Below are positions 25,245 through 34,286 of a DNA stretch of 64,000 nucleotides, in pieces. The notes under the pieces were generated by a model. That model was not told the DNA's origin and made no database searches. It saw only the letters and a program-made list of their open reading frames with translations. The DNA lies in contig NZ_JAABOO010000002.1 of assembly GCF_010671605.1 (NCBI RefSeq), positions 434,001 to 498,000 of the forward strand, given 5' to 3'. The translations under genes were made by a program, and so were the position numbers. Each line of letters starts with the position of its first letter. The stretch's first letter is position 1. Source of the DNA: Leptobacterium flavescens. GTDB taxonomy: Bacteria > Bacteroidota > Bacteroidia > Flavobacteriales > Flavobacteriaceae.

Positions 25245-25847
25245 TTAGCTGTATACCTGAAAATCTCTTTCCTCGAGTAAAGTGTAGGTAAAAGAGTTGC
25301 CATATATTTTACTGGCGCGCCTGCAGATCTCCATAAAAAAGTTAAAGTCCTTTACCCTTTTGAATACGGTACATCCCGCCGACCATTTTTCGACGATATA
25401 GGATTCATTCTGTGCATTGCTCCTGTGAATATTGATCCCGAAAACCCCTTCATAGACCTGTCCGCCCTTGTCAATCCTGTCGTCTCCGGTATTATCTCTC
25501 CACACCTTTACCTTTCCCTTCTGACGGAGGGCTTCGTATTTACCCTGGTGCAAACCGATCTCATAGGCTCCTCTGTACTGCCCGGGAACCAATACTGCAG
25601 TTCCGTTTACATTAAGGGGATTCTCCAGCCAGTATTTCCCGGGATCTGTAGTTACCGGAAATTCAAATATCTGCTGTGCCAGAGACTCATTTCTGTATAT
25701 CAGATAAAGCCAGTCATCAAAAGAATTGGCTATATCGTTATTACTCCTTATTCCTATAATATTTGCGTTATATGGCTGATCTCCGTCAAAGAAGCGATAG
25801 CCCTTATTGTTTAATACCTGCTGTATTTGTTGTCCTGAAAACTTCAT
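25245..25847 (-). CDS. L,D-transpeptidase-like protein of the DUF2589 run
   Basis: A 200-residue protein that has the YkuD-like pair of catalytic motifs: GINIHRSN (His, about residues 137-144) and SAGCTVF (Cys, about 157-163). It has no signal peptide. The central part has VLVPGQYRGAYEIGLHQGKYEAL. YkuD enzymes cross-link peptidoglycan or act on related amide bonds; phage-type murein-active members lack signal peptides too. First gene of the run with the two DUF2589 genes, 54 bases upstream of the first. Confidence 0.65.
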   Translation of the reverse strand: MKFSGQQIQQVLNNKGYRFFDGDQPYNANIIGIRSNNDIANSFDDWLYLIYRNESLAQQIFEFPVTTDPGKYWLENPLNVNGTAVLVPGQYRGAYEIGLHQGKYEALRQKGKVKVWRDNTGDDRIDKGGQVYEGVFGINIHRSNAQNESYIVEKWSAGCTVFKRVKDFNFFMEICRRASKIYGNSFTYTLLEERDFQVYS

Positions 25848-26190
25848 AACTTCATGGTTTAAGTGACAATCCCTGGGATCGTCGTTATTCTCAAACCAAT
25901 ATTAGCCTGAAAATAAAGCTGTTACGGAGCATTTTCCACCAGTGGGGAAATACGAAGAATAAGTGGTGGATATCCGGGAATGAAAATTATAGCCTGTTTT
26001 GTGCAGGCATATATTCTATATTTATTATATTTAATCAGGTTTAGTAAAACCGATTGTCTTCCCCCCGACCGAATAACACAGGTAAATTGCAATTGTTATT
26101 TGTCCCCCCTTTTTATTTATAGTGTAGAGCCCCATTTTTAATGAGTAGAGCCTTCTTATAGTATTAACTAACTCTTTTATTATTTTAAAA
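25848..26190. promoter_or_regulatory. Divergent regulatory region with a LytTR-type direct repeat
   Basis: A 343-base region between two divergent runs. GTAGAGCC occurs at 26124-26131 and again at 26145-26152, i.e. 21 bases start to start, the spacing of LytTR-protein operators. A CCACC/GGTGG inverted pair (around 25937-25968) and a small CCTG/CAGG hairpin (25993-26007) also lie here. No clear TAnnTTTG box was found for either gene. Confidence 0.45.
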
Positions 26191-26595
26191 ATGGAAACTT
26201 CTACTATTCTAATCATCCCCAAGCGCATCAAAAAAAATGTTCCCTTTAGTGAGATCAGACATCAATTCGGTCCCTTTGTCAGGGTTGTAAACCAGAATGG
26301 AATGTGGCACATCAATGCCATGGTGTATTACAATTCGGAGTTCAGCGCATTCGGCCAGACCATGAGAGATACTCCTTTTATGTATGATAATCTGTTGCCA
26401 CTTCAAAGCGTTACGATAGCTCCGTCCGGCCCGAGGATCCCGCATGATGATGATGCGACCTTTACCCTTTGGCAGTTTGTATTTAGGATAGAGAAAGATC
26501 CCTATTGCTGCGGCCTCTATTTTATGGCTGATCTTATGATGCATATGGACGAGCCCACGCGGGGAACAGTAGTAATGGGTGAATCTCCTACATGA
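26191..26595 (+). CDS. Hypothetical protein preceding a TPR-histidine kinase
   Basis: A 134-residue soluble protein (METSTILIIPKRIKKNVPFS) with a Met- and aromatic-rich body (GMWHINAMVYYNSEFSAFGQ, PYCCGLYFMADLMMHMDEP). No signal peptide, no family recognised. Its stop codon overlaps the start of the kinase gene by 4 bases (ATGA), so the two are translationally coupled and it could modulate the kinase. It lies directly downstream of the 21-base-spaced direct repeat. Confidence 0.65.
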   Translation: METSTILIIPKRIKKNVPFSEIRHQFGPFVRVVNQNGMWHINAMVYYNSEFSAFGQTMRDTPFMYDNLLPLQSVTIAPSGPRIPHDDDATFTLWQFVFRIEKDPYCCGLYFMADLMMHMDEPTRGTVVMGESPT

Positions 26596-28388
26596 TGAAA
26601 AGGCTATGTTGTGCCTTTTTAACCGGTTTCCTCTTTTTTTCCGGATATATGGAGGCACAGAAGTCGGGAAGGAAATTCATGATAAAAGAGGATATCTATG
26701 AATACTGTGTTCTCTGTAATCGCGGAGATACACATACTGAACTTATCTCGAATAAAAAGAGCAAAGAAGTTGATTTTCACAACAGCCATGTCTTGTTTTT
26801 CGAAGAAAATTATCCGGAAGCACAAAAGCTCCTGATCTCTCTGTTGGATCCGGAGTCAAACCGGGCAGAAGCCTTTTTTGTGAATTATATGCTGGGCGAT
26901 ATTTACAAAAGCAGTTCTCTGCCTGCTAAAAGTATTGATGCCTTTAAGAGTTCACTGGCATCCGGGCATCCGGTTTCCGATTCATTAAAAAACCGGATCA
27001 TTTTAGCTATCGGTCACCTGCAGTTTAAACAAAAGAAGCTCCGGGAAGCTCTGGAGTCCTATGAAATGGTTGAGAATAGCCCGTCTGTTGCTTCCGATCT
27101 ATCTCTTCAGAAAGCATTGTACAACAATAAAGCTTTACTGTTCCTGTATGATAAGAAATACACCGACGCAGAGGCATATCACTTTAAGGAAATAGCGATC
27201 GATAAGGAACTGAAAGACACCGTAAGCCTGGCTATCTCCTATATGAACCTGGGGAATCTGTATTACGAGCAATACCTGGACGATAAAGCTATCCCACTGT
27301 TTAAAAAGAGCCTGGAACTGGCAAAAACCACCGATAATCTTGAACTGAAGCAAAACAGCTTCCTGAATATGGCTGTTGTGTCTGAAGATGCCAGGGATTA
27401 TCCGAATGCATTGTTTTACAGGAAAAATTATGAGAGGCTGAAGGATAGTATTTACAACCGTGATAAAGTATGGGAACTGGCGGAGCAGGAAAAACAGTTT
27501 GCTATCAGTAAAAAGCAGGATGAATTAGACCTTCAGAAAGCAGATCTCAAAATAAGCCGCTTGCAAAGCAATATCTTTTTAGGCTTTGCGATCGTCTTTC
27601 TCGGCCTCGGATTTGCCGCGTTTATGGCCTATCGGTACAGGATCAGGAAAAATCGCCTTATCGACACGCAACGCAGGGAGCTTGCCGATCTGAACAAAAT
27701 GAAAGACCGTCTCTTCTCCATAGTAGCACACGATCTGAGATCGCCGGTTTACTCAATGAAAGAAATGAACCTGCGATTTGAAAACGCCTTTAAATTGGGT
27801 GATAAATCGGCTATGAGTAATCTGATACAGTCCAAAAAGAAAATAACCGATGATGTTTATCGTCTGCTGGACAATCTCCTGCACTGGGCGCTTCAACAGA
27901 CAAAACAGCTTCATTTTAAAAAGGAAAAACTACATCTCAGATCCATTATACGGCAGATTGCATTCGATTTTAATGAAATAGCAGAACAAAAAGGGATAAG
28001 TATCGATATTAAGATCCCCGGGAACCTCTTTGTACATGCAGATACCAACTCGCTTAAGATCGCTATACGGAACCTTCTGGACAATGCCATCAAATTCACT
28101 CCGGTTAACGGATGGGTAAAGATCAAAAGCACTCAGTTTAAGGAAGGTGATTGCAGGATCATTATTGAAGACAGTGGAATGGGTATAGACAGCCTCGCTT
28201 TAAAGCAAATACGGGAAATGAAAGAAGGTTACCGTCAGCAGGACACTTCCGGAAAGACCAGTACCGGGATCGGCTTGTGGCTAAGCAGAGTAATGATCGA
28301 GAAGAACAACGGCAAACTGAACATCAGAAGCAAAAAAGGAATGGGAACCAGGGTAACCATAGAATTGAGCAATTCAACAAATACTTAA
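26592..28388 (+). CDS. TPR-repeat sensor histidine kinase
   Basis: A 598-residue membrane sensor kinase. N-terminal signal/anchor segment, then six or more TPR units (about 70-310; for example NLGNLYYEQYLDDKAIPLFKK-type repeats) expected in the periplasm, a membrane helix (FLGFAIVFLGLGFAAFMAY, about 332-350), a coiled linker, a HisKA box with the phospho-acceptor His380 in FSIVAHDLRSP, and a HATPase_c domain with N, G1 (DSGMGID) and G2 (TGIGLWL) boxes. One base separates it from the LytTR regulator gene, its partner. Such TPR kinases are common in Bacteroidota. Confidence 0.93.
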   Translation: MMKRLCCAFLTGFLFFSGYMEAQKSGRKFMIKEDIYEYCVLCNRGDTHTELISNKKSKEVDFHNSHVLFFEENYPEAQKLLISLLDPESNRAEAFFVNYMLGDIYKSSSLPAKSIDAFKSSLASGHPVSDSLKNRIILAIGHLQFKQKKLREALESYEMVENSPSVASDLSLQKALYNNKALLFLYDKKYTDAEAYHFKEIAIDKELKDTVSLAISYMNLGNLYYEQYLDDKAIPLFKKSLELAKTTDNLELKQNSFLNMAVVSEDARDYPNALFYRKNYERLKDSIYNRDKVWELAEQEKQFAISKKQDELDLQKADLKISRLQSNIFLGFAIVFLGLGFAAFMAYRYRIRKNRLIDTQRRELADLNKMKDRLFSIVAHDLRSPVYSMKEMNLRFENAFKLGDKSAMSNLIQSKKKITDDVYRLLDNLLHWALQQTKQLHFKKEKLHLRSIIRQIAFDFNEIAEQKGISIDIKIPGNLFVHADTNSLKIAIRNLLDNAIKFTPVNGWVKIKSTQFKEGDCRIIIEDSGMGIDSLALKQIREMKEGYRQQDTSGKTSTGIGLWLSRVMIEKNNGKLNIRSKKGMGTRVTIELSNSTNT

Positions 28389-28389
28389 A

Positions 28390-29139
28390 ATGACAGCACC
28401 CATACAGGTATTGATTATAGAGGACAAACAGGAAGAAGCCATAAAGATAGAAGGGCATCTTAAGGAAATGAAATACGAAACCGTAATTGCAGATAACCTT
28501 AAGGATGCATATGGCTTTTTTTTCGCGCGTAAACCCGATCTGGTTATTATAGATATTTTCCTGAACGGGGAGCCGGACGGGATCCTGTTTGCACAAAAGA
28601 TAACGGAAAACGAGTCGGCTAAAAAACCCTTTATCTTTCTCACCAGTTCAATGGACAGAACGATCTTTGAACTGGCAAAGCTCACCGATCCCTACAGTTA
28701 TCTGTTAAAACCGTACAATATCCTGGAACTGGAATATGCTATTGAACTTGCCCTGGAGAAGTTTGCCGGCGAAGTGGGTGTATTCTCTTCGGGTGAAAAT
28801 GCTTCATTGTTTATAGAGGAAAGCTTTTTTATTAAAAAGAACAATACCCTGATCAAAGTACTGGCTACGGATATCGAGTATATAGAGGTTGAAGGGAAAT
28901 ACAGTAAAATATATACCACCGAAGCCAATTTTCTGGTACAGCAATCCCTGGTGCAGCTCTTGCAAAAACTTCCGGAGAATCACTTTTTAAGGGTACACCG
29001 GAATTATCTGGTAAACGTGCAAAAGATCAAGAAACTAAACCTGCTGGATAACCAGATAATCCTCAATAACGGAAAAGCCATCCTTATCAGCCGGAGATAT
29101 AAAGAATCGTTTATAGAGACCTTTAATATCCTGAAATAG
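28390..29139 (+). CDS. LytTR response regulator, partner of the TPR kinase
   Basis: A 249-residue regulator with a receiver domain (1-120; IIEDKQEE, phospho-acceptor Asp55 in LVIIDIFLNG, Lys in LLKPYN) and a LytTR DNA-binding domain (about 140-245) with YIEVEGKYSKIYT and LRVHRNYLVN. It is 2 bases downstream of the kinase gene. The candidate operator upstream of the unit (GTAGAGCC twice, 21 bases apart) would fit autoregulation. Confidence 0.92.
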   Translation: MTAPIQVLIIEDKQEEAIKIEGHLKEMKYETVIADNLKDAYGFFFARKPDLVIIDIFLNGEPDGILFAQKITENESAKKPFIFLTSSMDRTIFELAKLTDPYSYLLKPYNILELEYAIELALEKFAGEVGVFSSGENASLFIEESFFIKKNNTLIKVLATDIEYIEVEGKYSKIYTTEANFLVQQSLVQLLQKLPENHFLRVHRNYLVNVQKIKKLNLLDNQIILNNGKAILISRRYKESFIETFNILK

Positions 29140-29172
29140 CGGAGCCGATCCGAAAAAGTTTTCGGGTACGAT

Positions 29173-29205
29173 CTTAATTCCTTAGTTTTATTGACCGGAA
29201 TTAAG
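29173..29205. promoter_or_regulatory. Inverted repeat before the FadR-type regulator
   Basis: CTTAATTCC (29173-29181) and GGAATTAAG (29197-29205) are perfect 9-base inverted arms with a 15-base spacer, ending 11 bases before the regulator's start codon. Could be an autoregulatory operator or an mRNA hairpin; the wide spacer is atypical for a FadR site. A second short palindrome (CCGAAAA-AG-TTTTCGG, about 29150-29165) may end the upstream transcript. Confidence 0.4.
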
Positions 29206-29216
29206 GATGATCTCTA

Positions 29217-29963
29217 ATGAGTGATGAAAAAGACATAAAAAAGTATTTCAGTTCGGTAGGAGAACCTCTGTTGCTAAGCCAGAAGATCGAAAATGAGATC
29301 GAAAAGGCCATCAGAAGTAAAAAACTGGAACCGGGACAAAAATTGCCTACGGAAAATGAGTTCTGCGATATTTTTAAGGTGAGCAGGACCGCGGTAAGAG
29401 AAGCTATCAGGAAACTGAATGCAAGAGGTCTGGTAGATGTTCGTAAGGGCAGCGGGGTCTATGTAAGCGAGATCACTGCAGATGATGCCATCCGGTCGAT
29501 GAACCTTTTTCTGGAACTATCCCCGCAAAAAGACCTGATCCTGCAGGCCTTAAAAGCACGCCTGGCATTTGAACCCGAAATAGCCAGGATAGCCGCAAAG
29601 GAACGTACGGAAGAACAGCTTCAGCGCCTGGAACAGAATTTCGAAGAACTAAAGGCCTGCCCCCTGGATAATATTCAAAAAGAAGCGGAAATAGACAGCG
29701 AATTCCACCTGGAGATCGTTAAAGCCGCCAAAAACGAGGTGATCAAATTAATGATGCAACCCATGTTCTCATTAATGTCTCAGTACAAAGAACAGATCTT
29801 TGTAAAAAGGACCGACTACAATCTCACAACGGAAAAACAACTCCTTCTCCGGTTTCACGGAGATATCCTTAAAGCTATCAGGGAACAGGACGGTGATGCC
29901 GCTTATGCGGTAATGAAAGAACATATAGAACATTCCGAACATAACTTCCTTCTGGACATATAG
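29217..29963 (+). CDS. GntR-family regulator, FadR subfamily
   Basis: A 248-residue repressor-type protein. The winged helix-turn-helix (about 20-85) has KLEPGQKLPTENEFCDIFKVSRTAVREAIR and GLVDVRKGSGVYV. The all-helical FadR-type C-terminal domain (about 95-240) has the metal/ligand His positions in DSEFHLEIVKA and EHIEHSE. It stands at the head of a sugar-acid catabolic unit, so its effector is probably an intermediate such as KDG/KDGal or its phosphate. Divergence is not seen; it lies on the same strand as the unit it probably controls. Confidence 0.9.
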   Translation: MSDEKDIKKYFSSVGEPLLLSQKIENEIEKAIRSKKLEPGQKLPTENEFCDIFKVSRTAVREAIRKLNARGLVDVRKGSGVYVSEITADDAIRSMNLFLELSPQKDLILQALKARLAFEPEIARIAAKERTEEQLQRLEQNFEELKACPLDNIQKEAEIDSEFHLEIVKAAKNEVIKLMMQPMFSLMSQYKEQIFVKRTDYNLTTEKQLLLRFHGDILKAIREQDGDAAYAVMKEHIEHSEHNFLLDI

Positions 29964-29985
29964 ATAATTCTTTTGGTATAAGCTG

Positions 29986-30036
29986 TTTGGAATATTATGA
30001 TTATTTTTAAATTTGTATGACATCTTATAAATTACA
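29986..30036 (+). promoter_or_regulatory. Promoter and possible operator of the galactonate unit
   Basis: TTTG at 29986-29989 and TAAATTTG at 30008-30015 are separated by 18 bases, a full match to the Bacteroidota -33/-7 pattern (TTTG, TAnnTTTG), about 20 bases before the kinase ATG. Between -7 and the ATG the words TTGTA and TACAA (30013-30017 and about 30033-30037) form a weak dyad that might be a regulator site. Confidence 0.65.
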
Positions 30037-31047
30037 ATGAAAAGTTTTGTAACCTTCGGAGAGATCATGCTACGTCTTACGCCTCAGGAAGCGCTGCAAC
30101 CGCTTGTTGATGCTTCTGCTTTGAAAATGGGTTTTGCCGGTGCAGAATCCAATGTAGCTGTATCTCTGGCCATACAGGGAAACCGGGTTTCCTATATAAC
30201 GGCTTTGCCCGATTCGCCTTTGGGGCAGGCCGCCATTAACTCCCTGAGAAAATGGGGTGTTTTAACCCATTCCATACTCAGGCAGGGAGAACGGATCGGT
30301 ACCTATTTTATCGAGCAGGGCGCTTCCCTCATACCCTATAAAGTACATTACGACCGGAAATATTCGGCCATTCAGATGATCGATAAGAATACTTTTAACT
30401 GGCCTGAGTTACTTAAAGGCCAGGATTATCTTTTCCTGAGCGGGATCACTCCTTCCCTTTCGACTAACTGTGCCCATGAGGTCATGCAGGCCACCCGAAG
30501 TGCCAGACAAGCAGGTACCAAAGTGTGTTTCGACCTGAACTTCAGAAGGACCTTATGGAAAGACATGAAACAGGCAAAGGCCGTTTACAGGGAGATCATA
30601 AAAAACACAGATATAGTTATTGGAAACGAGGGAGCCGTAGATGATATTTTTGATTTCAGTTCCGCAAAAAAATCGCAGCAAGCCCGGGCAGAAGAGCTTA
30701 TGTTAAGGTTAAACGGTGAATTCGGAACAAAGACCATCGCTTTCACCTTGAGGGATGCTTCTTCCAACAGCAGGCAGAAACTGAGCGGTATATTATTTAA
30801 GGATCATAACTTTTATCCGACCAGGACCTATGATATAGAGATCATGGAGCGGATCGGTGGCGGGGATGCTTTTGCAGCGGCTTTACTACACACCCTTGCC
30901 AATAAGTGGGAACCGGAAAAGGCTATCGAATATGCCAGTGCGGCCTTCGCCTTAAAGCACAGTATTCCCGGAGACCTGAACCTGAGTACAACAGAAGAGA
31001 TCCTGGAGGTCATAGAAAATAAAAGTTTTGGATTCGTAAAAAGATAA
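30037..31047 (+). CDS. kdgK: 2-keto-3-deoxygluconate/galactonate kinase (PfkB family)
   Basis: A 336-residue PfkB sugar kinase. It opens KSFVTFGEIMLRLTP and has the N-terminal substrate GFAGAESNVAVSLA region and the C-terminal PfkB signature GGGDAFAAALL with the catalytic Asp (about 272). Phosphorylates KDG or KDGal with ATP. Next gene is the matching aldolase, 2 bases downstream, and galactonate dehydratase follows, so the natural substrate here is likely 2-dehydro-3-deoxy-D-galactonate or KDG. Confidence 0.9.
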   Translation: MKSFVTFGEIMLRLTPQEALQPLVDASALKMGFAGAESNVAVSLAIQGNRVSYITALPDSPLGQAAINSLRKWGVLTHSILRQGERIGTYFIEQGASLIPYKVHYDRKYSAIQMIDKNTFNWPELLKGQDYLFLSGITPSLSTNCAHEVMQATRSARQAGTKVCFDLNFRRTLWKDMKQAKAVYREIIKNTDIVIGNEGAVDDIFDFSSAKKSQQARAEELMLRLNGEFGTKTIAFTLRDASSNSRQKLSGILFKDHNFYPTRTYDIEIMERIGGGDAFAAALLHTLANKWEPEKAIEYASAAFALKHSIPGDLNLSTTEEILEVIENKSFGFVKR

Positions 31048-31049
31048 TA

Positions 31050-31691
31050 ATGGAAAAAAGAGCACGTATTCTCTCGGAGATCGGAAAAGAAAAGATCATT
31101 GCTATTCTTCGCCTGACAAAAAAGGAAGATGTTTTTCCGGTTGCCGAGGCCATGATACAGGGAGGGATACGAAATCTGGAGATTACTGCCAATACTCCGG
31201 GTTATCTGGAAGCAATTCATCAGATATCTCAGTATTTTCCGGAAATCAACATAGGTGCAGGAACCATTACAAATGAAACAGAAACTCGGGAAGCGATCAG
31301 CGCAGGGGCACAGTTTATCATCACCCCGATTGTAAATACCGCTATCATTAAGGAGGCACACCTTAGCGATGTTCCGGTAATTATGGGAGCCTTTACCCCC
31401 ACCGAAATTGAGAAAGCCCACCGCAACGGAGCTGATGCTATAAAAATTTTTCCCGCTTCAGGTGTCGGAACGGATTATCTGAAAGCCATTGCAGGCCCCT
31501 TTCCCAAAATAAAAATGGTCCCTACCGGAGGCGTTAACAAAGAAAATATGCGGGAGTGGCTGGAGTGCGGAGCCTATGCTTTGGGTGTTGGCGGGTCTTT
31601 ACTGGATAAGGACCTTATTGCGTCCCGTTCTTTTTATGAGCTGACCCAAAAAGCAAAATCATACCTACATGTATTAAGAGAAACCGAATAG
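31050..31691 (+). CDS. eda: KDPG/KDPGal aldolase
   Basis: A 213-residue class I aldolase that splits 2-dehydro-3-deoxy-6-phospho-sugar acids into pyruvate and glyceraldehyde 3-phosphate. It has the catalytic Glu in GGIRNLEITANTPG, the Schiff-base Lys in AIKIFPASG (about residue 131) and the phosphate loop VPTGGVNKENM. It overlaps the following dehydratase region by one base if a GTG start were used there. Together with the kinase it forms the lower De Ley-Doudoroff route. Confidence 0.92.
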   Translation: MEKRARILSEIGKEKIIAILRLTKKEDVFPVAEAMIQGGIRNLEITANTPGYLEAIHQISQYFPEINIGAGTITNETETREAISAGAQFIITPIVNTAIIKEAHLSDVPVIMGAFTPTEIEKAHRNGADAIKIFPASGVGTDYLKAIAGPFPKIKMVPTGGVNKENMREWLECGAYALGVGGSLLDKDLIASRSFYELTQKAKSYLHVLRETE

Positions 31692-31696
31692 TGAAT

Positions 31697-32884
31697 ATGA
31701 GCAGTATTTCAAGATTACAACATACAGACCGCGGCCTTGATATCGTAAAATTCGAACTCTTTGAGATCCCACCCAGGTGGTTATTTCTGAAACTCACTAC
31801 AGCAAACGGTACTGTGGGTTGGGGAGAACCGGTAATCGAAGGTCGGGCAGCGACCGTCAAGGCAGCTATCGAAGAATTATCCGTATATTTTCTGGGGCAT
31901 TCGGCCCATCATATAGAAGATCTCTGGCAAATGCTTTACCGGGGTGGTTTTTACAGAGGAGGCCCCATCCTTATGAGTGCTATTTCCGGGATAGATCAGG
32001 CTTTATGGGATATCAAAGCAAAAGCCCTGGGCGTTCCTGTCTATGAATTACTCGGCGGAGCTGTCAGGAATAAAATGCGGGTATACGGGTGGATAGGCGG
32101 AGACAAGCCTTCGCGGGTTGCAGATGCGGCCCTTGCCAGAATATCAGACGGATATACGGCAGTTAAAATGAATGCATCCCCCGAAACCGAATGGCTGGAA
32201 ACCACTAAAAAAGTAGATGAAGTTATTGAAAGGGTGGCCCGGGTAAGGGAAGCTATCGGAGATAAAGCCGATATAGCCGTCGATTTTCACGGGCGGGTAC
32301 ACAAAGGAATGGCCAAGATATTAATCAGGGAACTGGAACCCTATAAGCTGCTCTTTATTGAAGAAGCGGTTCTGCCCGAGAACAATGAAGTCCTTAAGAA
32401 CCTGGGAGCTATGGGTTCAACTCCCCTGGCTACCGGAGAACGCATGTATAGCAGATGGGATTTTAAACCGCTTTTTGAATCAGGAGTCATAGATGTTGCA
32501 CAACCCGATCTGAGTCATGCCGGAGGTATTTCGGAGGTTAAAAGGATCGCCTCTATGGCAGAAGCCTATGACGTTGCCCTGGCACCACATTGCCCCCTGG
32601 GCCCCATAGCATTTGCAGCTTGTCTGCAGATAGATTTCTGCTCTGTTAATGCCCTGATACAGGAAAGCAGCATGGGTATCCATTATAACAATGCCCTGGA
32701 GATGACCGAATACCTGCTGAATCCGGAGGCTTTTAAGACTGAGAATGGCTATGTAAAGCTTCTTGAAAGACCCGGACTGGGAATAGAGATCGATGAGGAC
32801 AAGGTAAGAAAGATGGCTGCAGAAGGCCATCAATGGAAGAATCCGGTATGGAGAAATGAAGACGGAAGTATAACCGAATGGTAA
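31697..32884 (+). CDS. dgoD: D-galactonate dehydratase (enolase superfamily)
   Basis: A 395-residue enzyme of the mandelate racemase subgroup. It matches E. coli DgoD over most of its length: GWGEPVIEGRAATV, GFYRGGPILMSAISGIDQAL, the DFHGR and FIEEAV metal-ligand segments, ATGERMYSRWDFK, QPDLSHAGGI and APHCPLGPIA with the catalytic His. It converts galactonate into 2-dehydro-3-deoxygalactonate. The ATG at 31697 is chosen; a GTG at 31691, overlapping the aldolase stop, would add two residues. Confidence 0.95.
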   Translation: MSSISRLQHTDRGLDIVKFELFEIPPRWLFLKLTTANGTVGWGEPVIEGRAATVKAAIEELSVYFLGHSAHHIEDLWQMLYRGGFYRGGPILMSAISGIDQALWDIKAKALGVPVYELLGGAVRNKMRVYGWIGGDKPSRVADAALARISDGYTAVKMNASPETEWLETTKKVDEVIERVARVREAIGDKADIAVDFHGRVHKGMAKILIRELEPYKLLFIEEAVLPENNEVLKNLGAMGSTPLATGERMYSRWDFKPLFESGVIDVAQPDLSHAGGISEVKRIASMAEAYDVALAPHCPLGPIAFAACLQIDFCSVNALIQESSMGIHYNNALEMTEYLLNPEAFKTENGYVKLLERPGLGIEIDEDKVRKMAAEGHQWKNPVWRNEDGSITEW

Positions 32885-32912
32885 AAAAACCAAATAGTAT
32901 AAAACCAACCAT

Positions 32913-34241
32913 ATGTTAGTTATTGTTTTACTGATACTGAGTATCGTTATTGTTGTTCTTGCTTCGGCAAAATTTAATATTCACCCTTTTTTCTCCCTTC
33001 TTATCGCAGCATTATTTTTTGGTTTATGCTCGGGGATGCCCCTCACCACTTTAATGCAATCTATCAATGAAGGTTTCGGAGGAACGATCGGAAAGATCGG
33101 GATCATTATCATTCTGGGAGTAGTTATCGGTACTTTTCTTCAGAATTCCGGGGGTGCTTATGCCATCGCAGAACGGGTTTTAAAATTTACAGGAGAAAAA
33201 TTCCTGATCCCGGCTATGAGTTTTACCGGCTATCTGCTGTCTATCCCCGTATTTGCGGATAGCGGATTTATCATGCTGATCCCCCTCAACAAGGCACTCA
33301 CTAAAAAGGCCGGAGTATCATTTGCAGGAACCTCCCTGGCACTGGCCATGGGATTAATGGCATCTCATGTAATGGTCCCTCCCACTCCCGGGCCTATTGC
33401 TGCAGCCGGGATCCTGGGCGCAGATCTGGGGAGCGTGATCCTTTGGGGGATTATTGTCAGTATCCTGACCCTGGGAATAAGCCTTTTGTTTATTCAGGGG
33501 TATGCCGCAAAAATTCCGTTTTTCGCAAACAGTACTGCTGAAGCCCCGGAAGCGGTGCCTCAACATAAAACTTCGGCAATCAAAGCCTTCCTGCCCATTC
33601 TGATCCCTATTGTCCTGATCATTCTGCAATCGGTAGCCAGTTACCCCACCCTTCCATTCGGAGATGGGAAATTTGCGGAGATCATTCGTTTTGCGGGGAA
33701 TCCGGTAGTAGCACTGTTTATAGGTTTGCTGATTGCACTTACCCTGCCTAAAAAGCTCGATAAATCGCTTTTGGGTATGTCCGGCTGGGTTGGCGAAGCC
33801 TTAAAAGTTTCCGGACCGATAGTACTTATAACAGGTGCCGGAGGTGCTTTCGGAAAAGTACTTCAGAATTCAGATATCATTGTATTGCTGGGCGATCTGA
33901 TCTCTCAGTTTAAACTCGGACTCCTGGTTCCTTTCTTTATAGCAGCCGCTTTAAAGACTGCTCAGGGATCTTCGACGGTAGCTCTGATCACCACTGCTTC
34001 CGTAGTAGCTCCCCTTCTTGCACCCCTGGGACTGGACTCTCCCTTTTTAAAAACAATGACGGTGCTGGCCATCGGGGCCGGATCTACGGTAATATCTCAT
34101 ATTAACGATAGCTTTTTCTGGGTTTACACACAGATGACCGGAATGGATATTAAAATGGGATACAGGACACAAAGTCTGGGAACCTTATTTTTCGGGATTG
34201 TTTCCATACTTATCATTTTACTGATCAGCATTTTGTTCTAA
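32913..34241 (+). CDS. GntP-family sugar-acid:H+ symporter
   Basis: A 442-residue permease with about 12 membrane helices. Typical GntP segments are SINEGFGGTIGKIGIIIILG, FADSGFIMLIPLNKAL, MVPPTPGPIAAAGILGADLG, AALKTAQGSSTVALITTASV and ISHINDSFFWVYTQMTGM. It imports gluconate-like acids; here the context of galactonate dehydratase suggests galactonate or a related aldonate. It lies 28 bases after dgoD. Confidence 0.92.
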   Translation: MLVIVLLILSIVIVVLASAKFNIHPFFSLLIAALFFGLCSGMPLTTLMQSINEGFGGTIGKIGIIIILGVVIGTFLQNSGGAYAIAERVLKFTGEKFLIPAMSFTGYLLSIPVFADSGFIMLIPLNKALTKKAGVSFAGTSLALAMGLMASHVMVPPTPGPIAAAGILGADLGSVILWGIIVSILTLGISLLFIQGYAAKIPFFANSTAEAPEAVPQHKTSAIKAFLPILIPIVLIILQSVASYPTLPFGDGKFAEIIRFAGNPVVALFIGLLIALTLPKKLDKSLLGMSGWVGEALKVSGPIVLITGAGGAFGKVLQNSDIIVLLGDLISQFKLGLLVPFFIAAALKTAQGSSTVALITTASVVAPLLAPLGLDSPFLKTMTVLAIGAGSTVISHINDSFFWVYTQMTGMDIKMGYRTQSLGTLFFGIVSILIILLISILF

Positions 34242-34286
34242 ATCAAAAATTACTTTTAATTTATCAGCCTTAATACCAACTCAATT

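Noticed and set aside
26209-26658. 149-residue frame on the - strand
   Set aside because: It is the complement of the 134-residue gene and kinase start, with no independent support.
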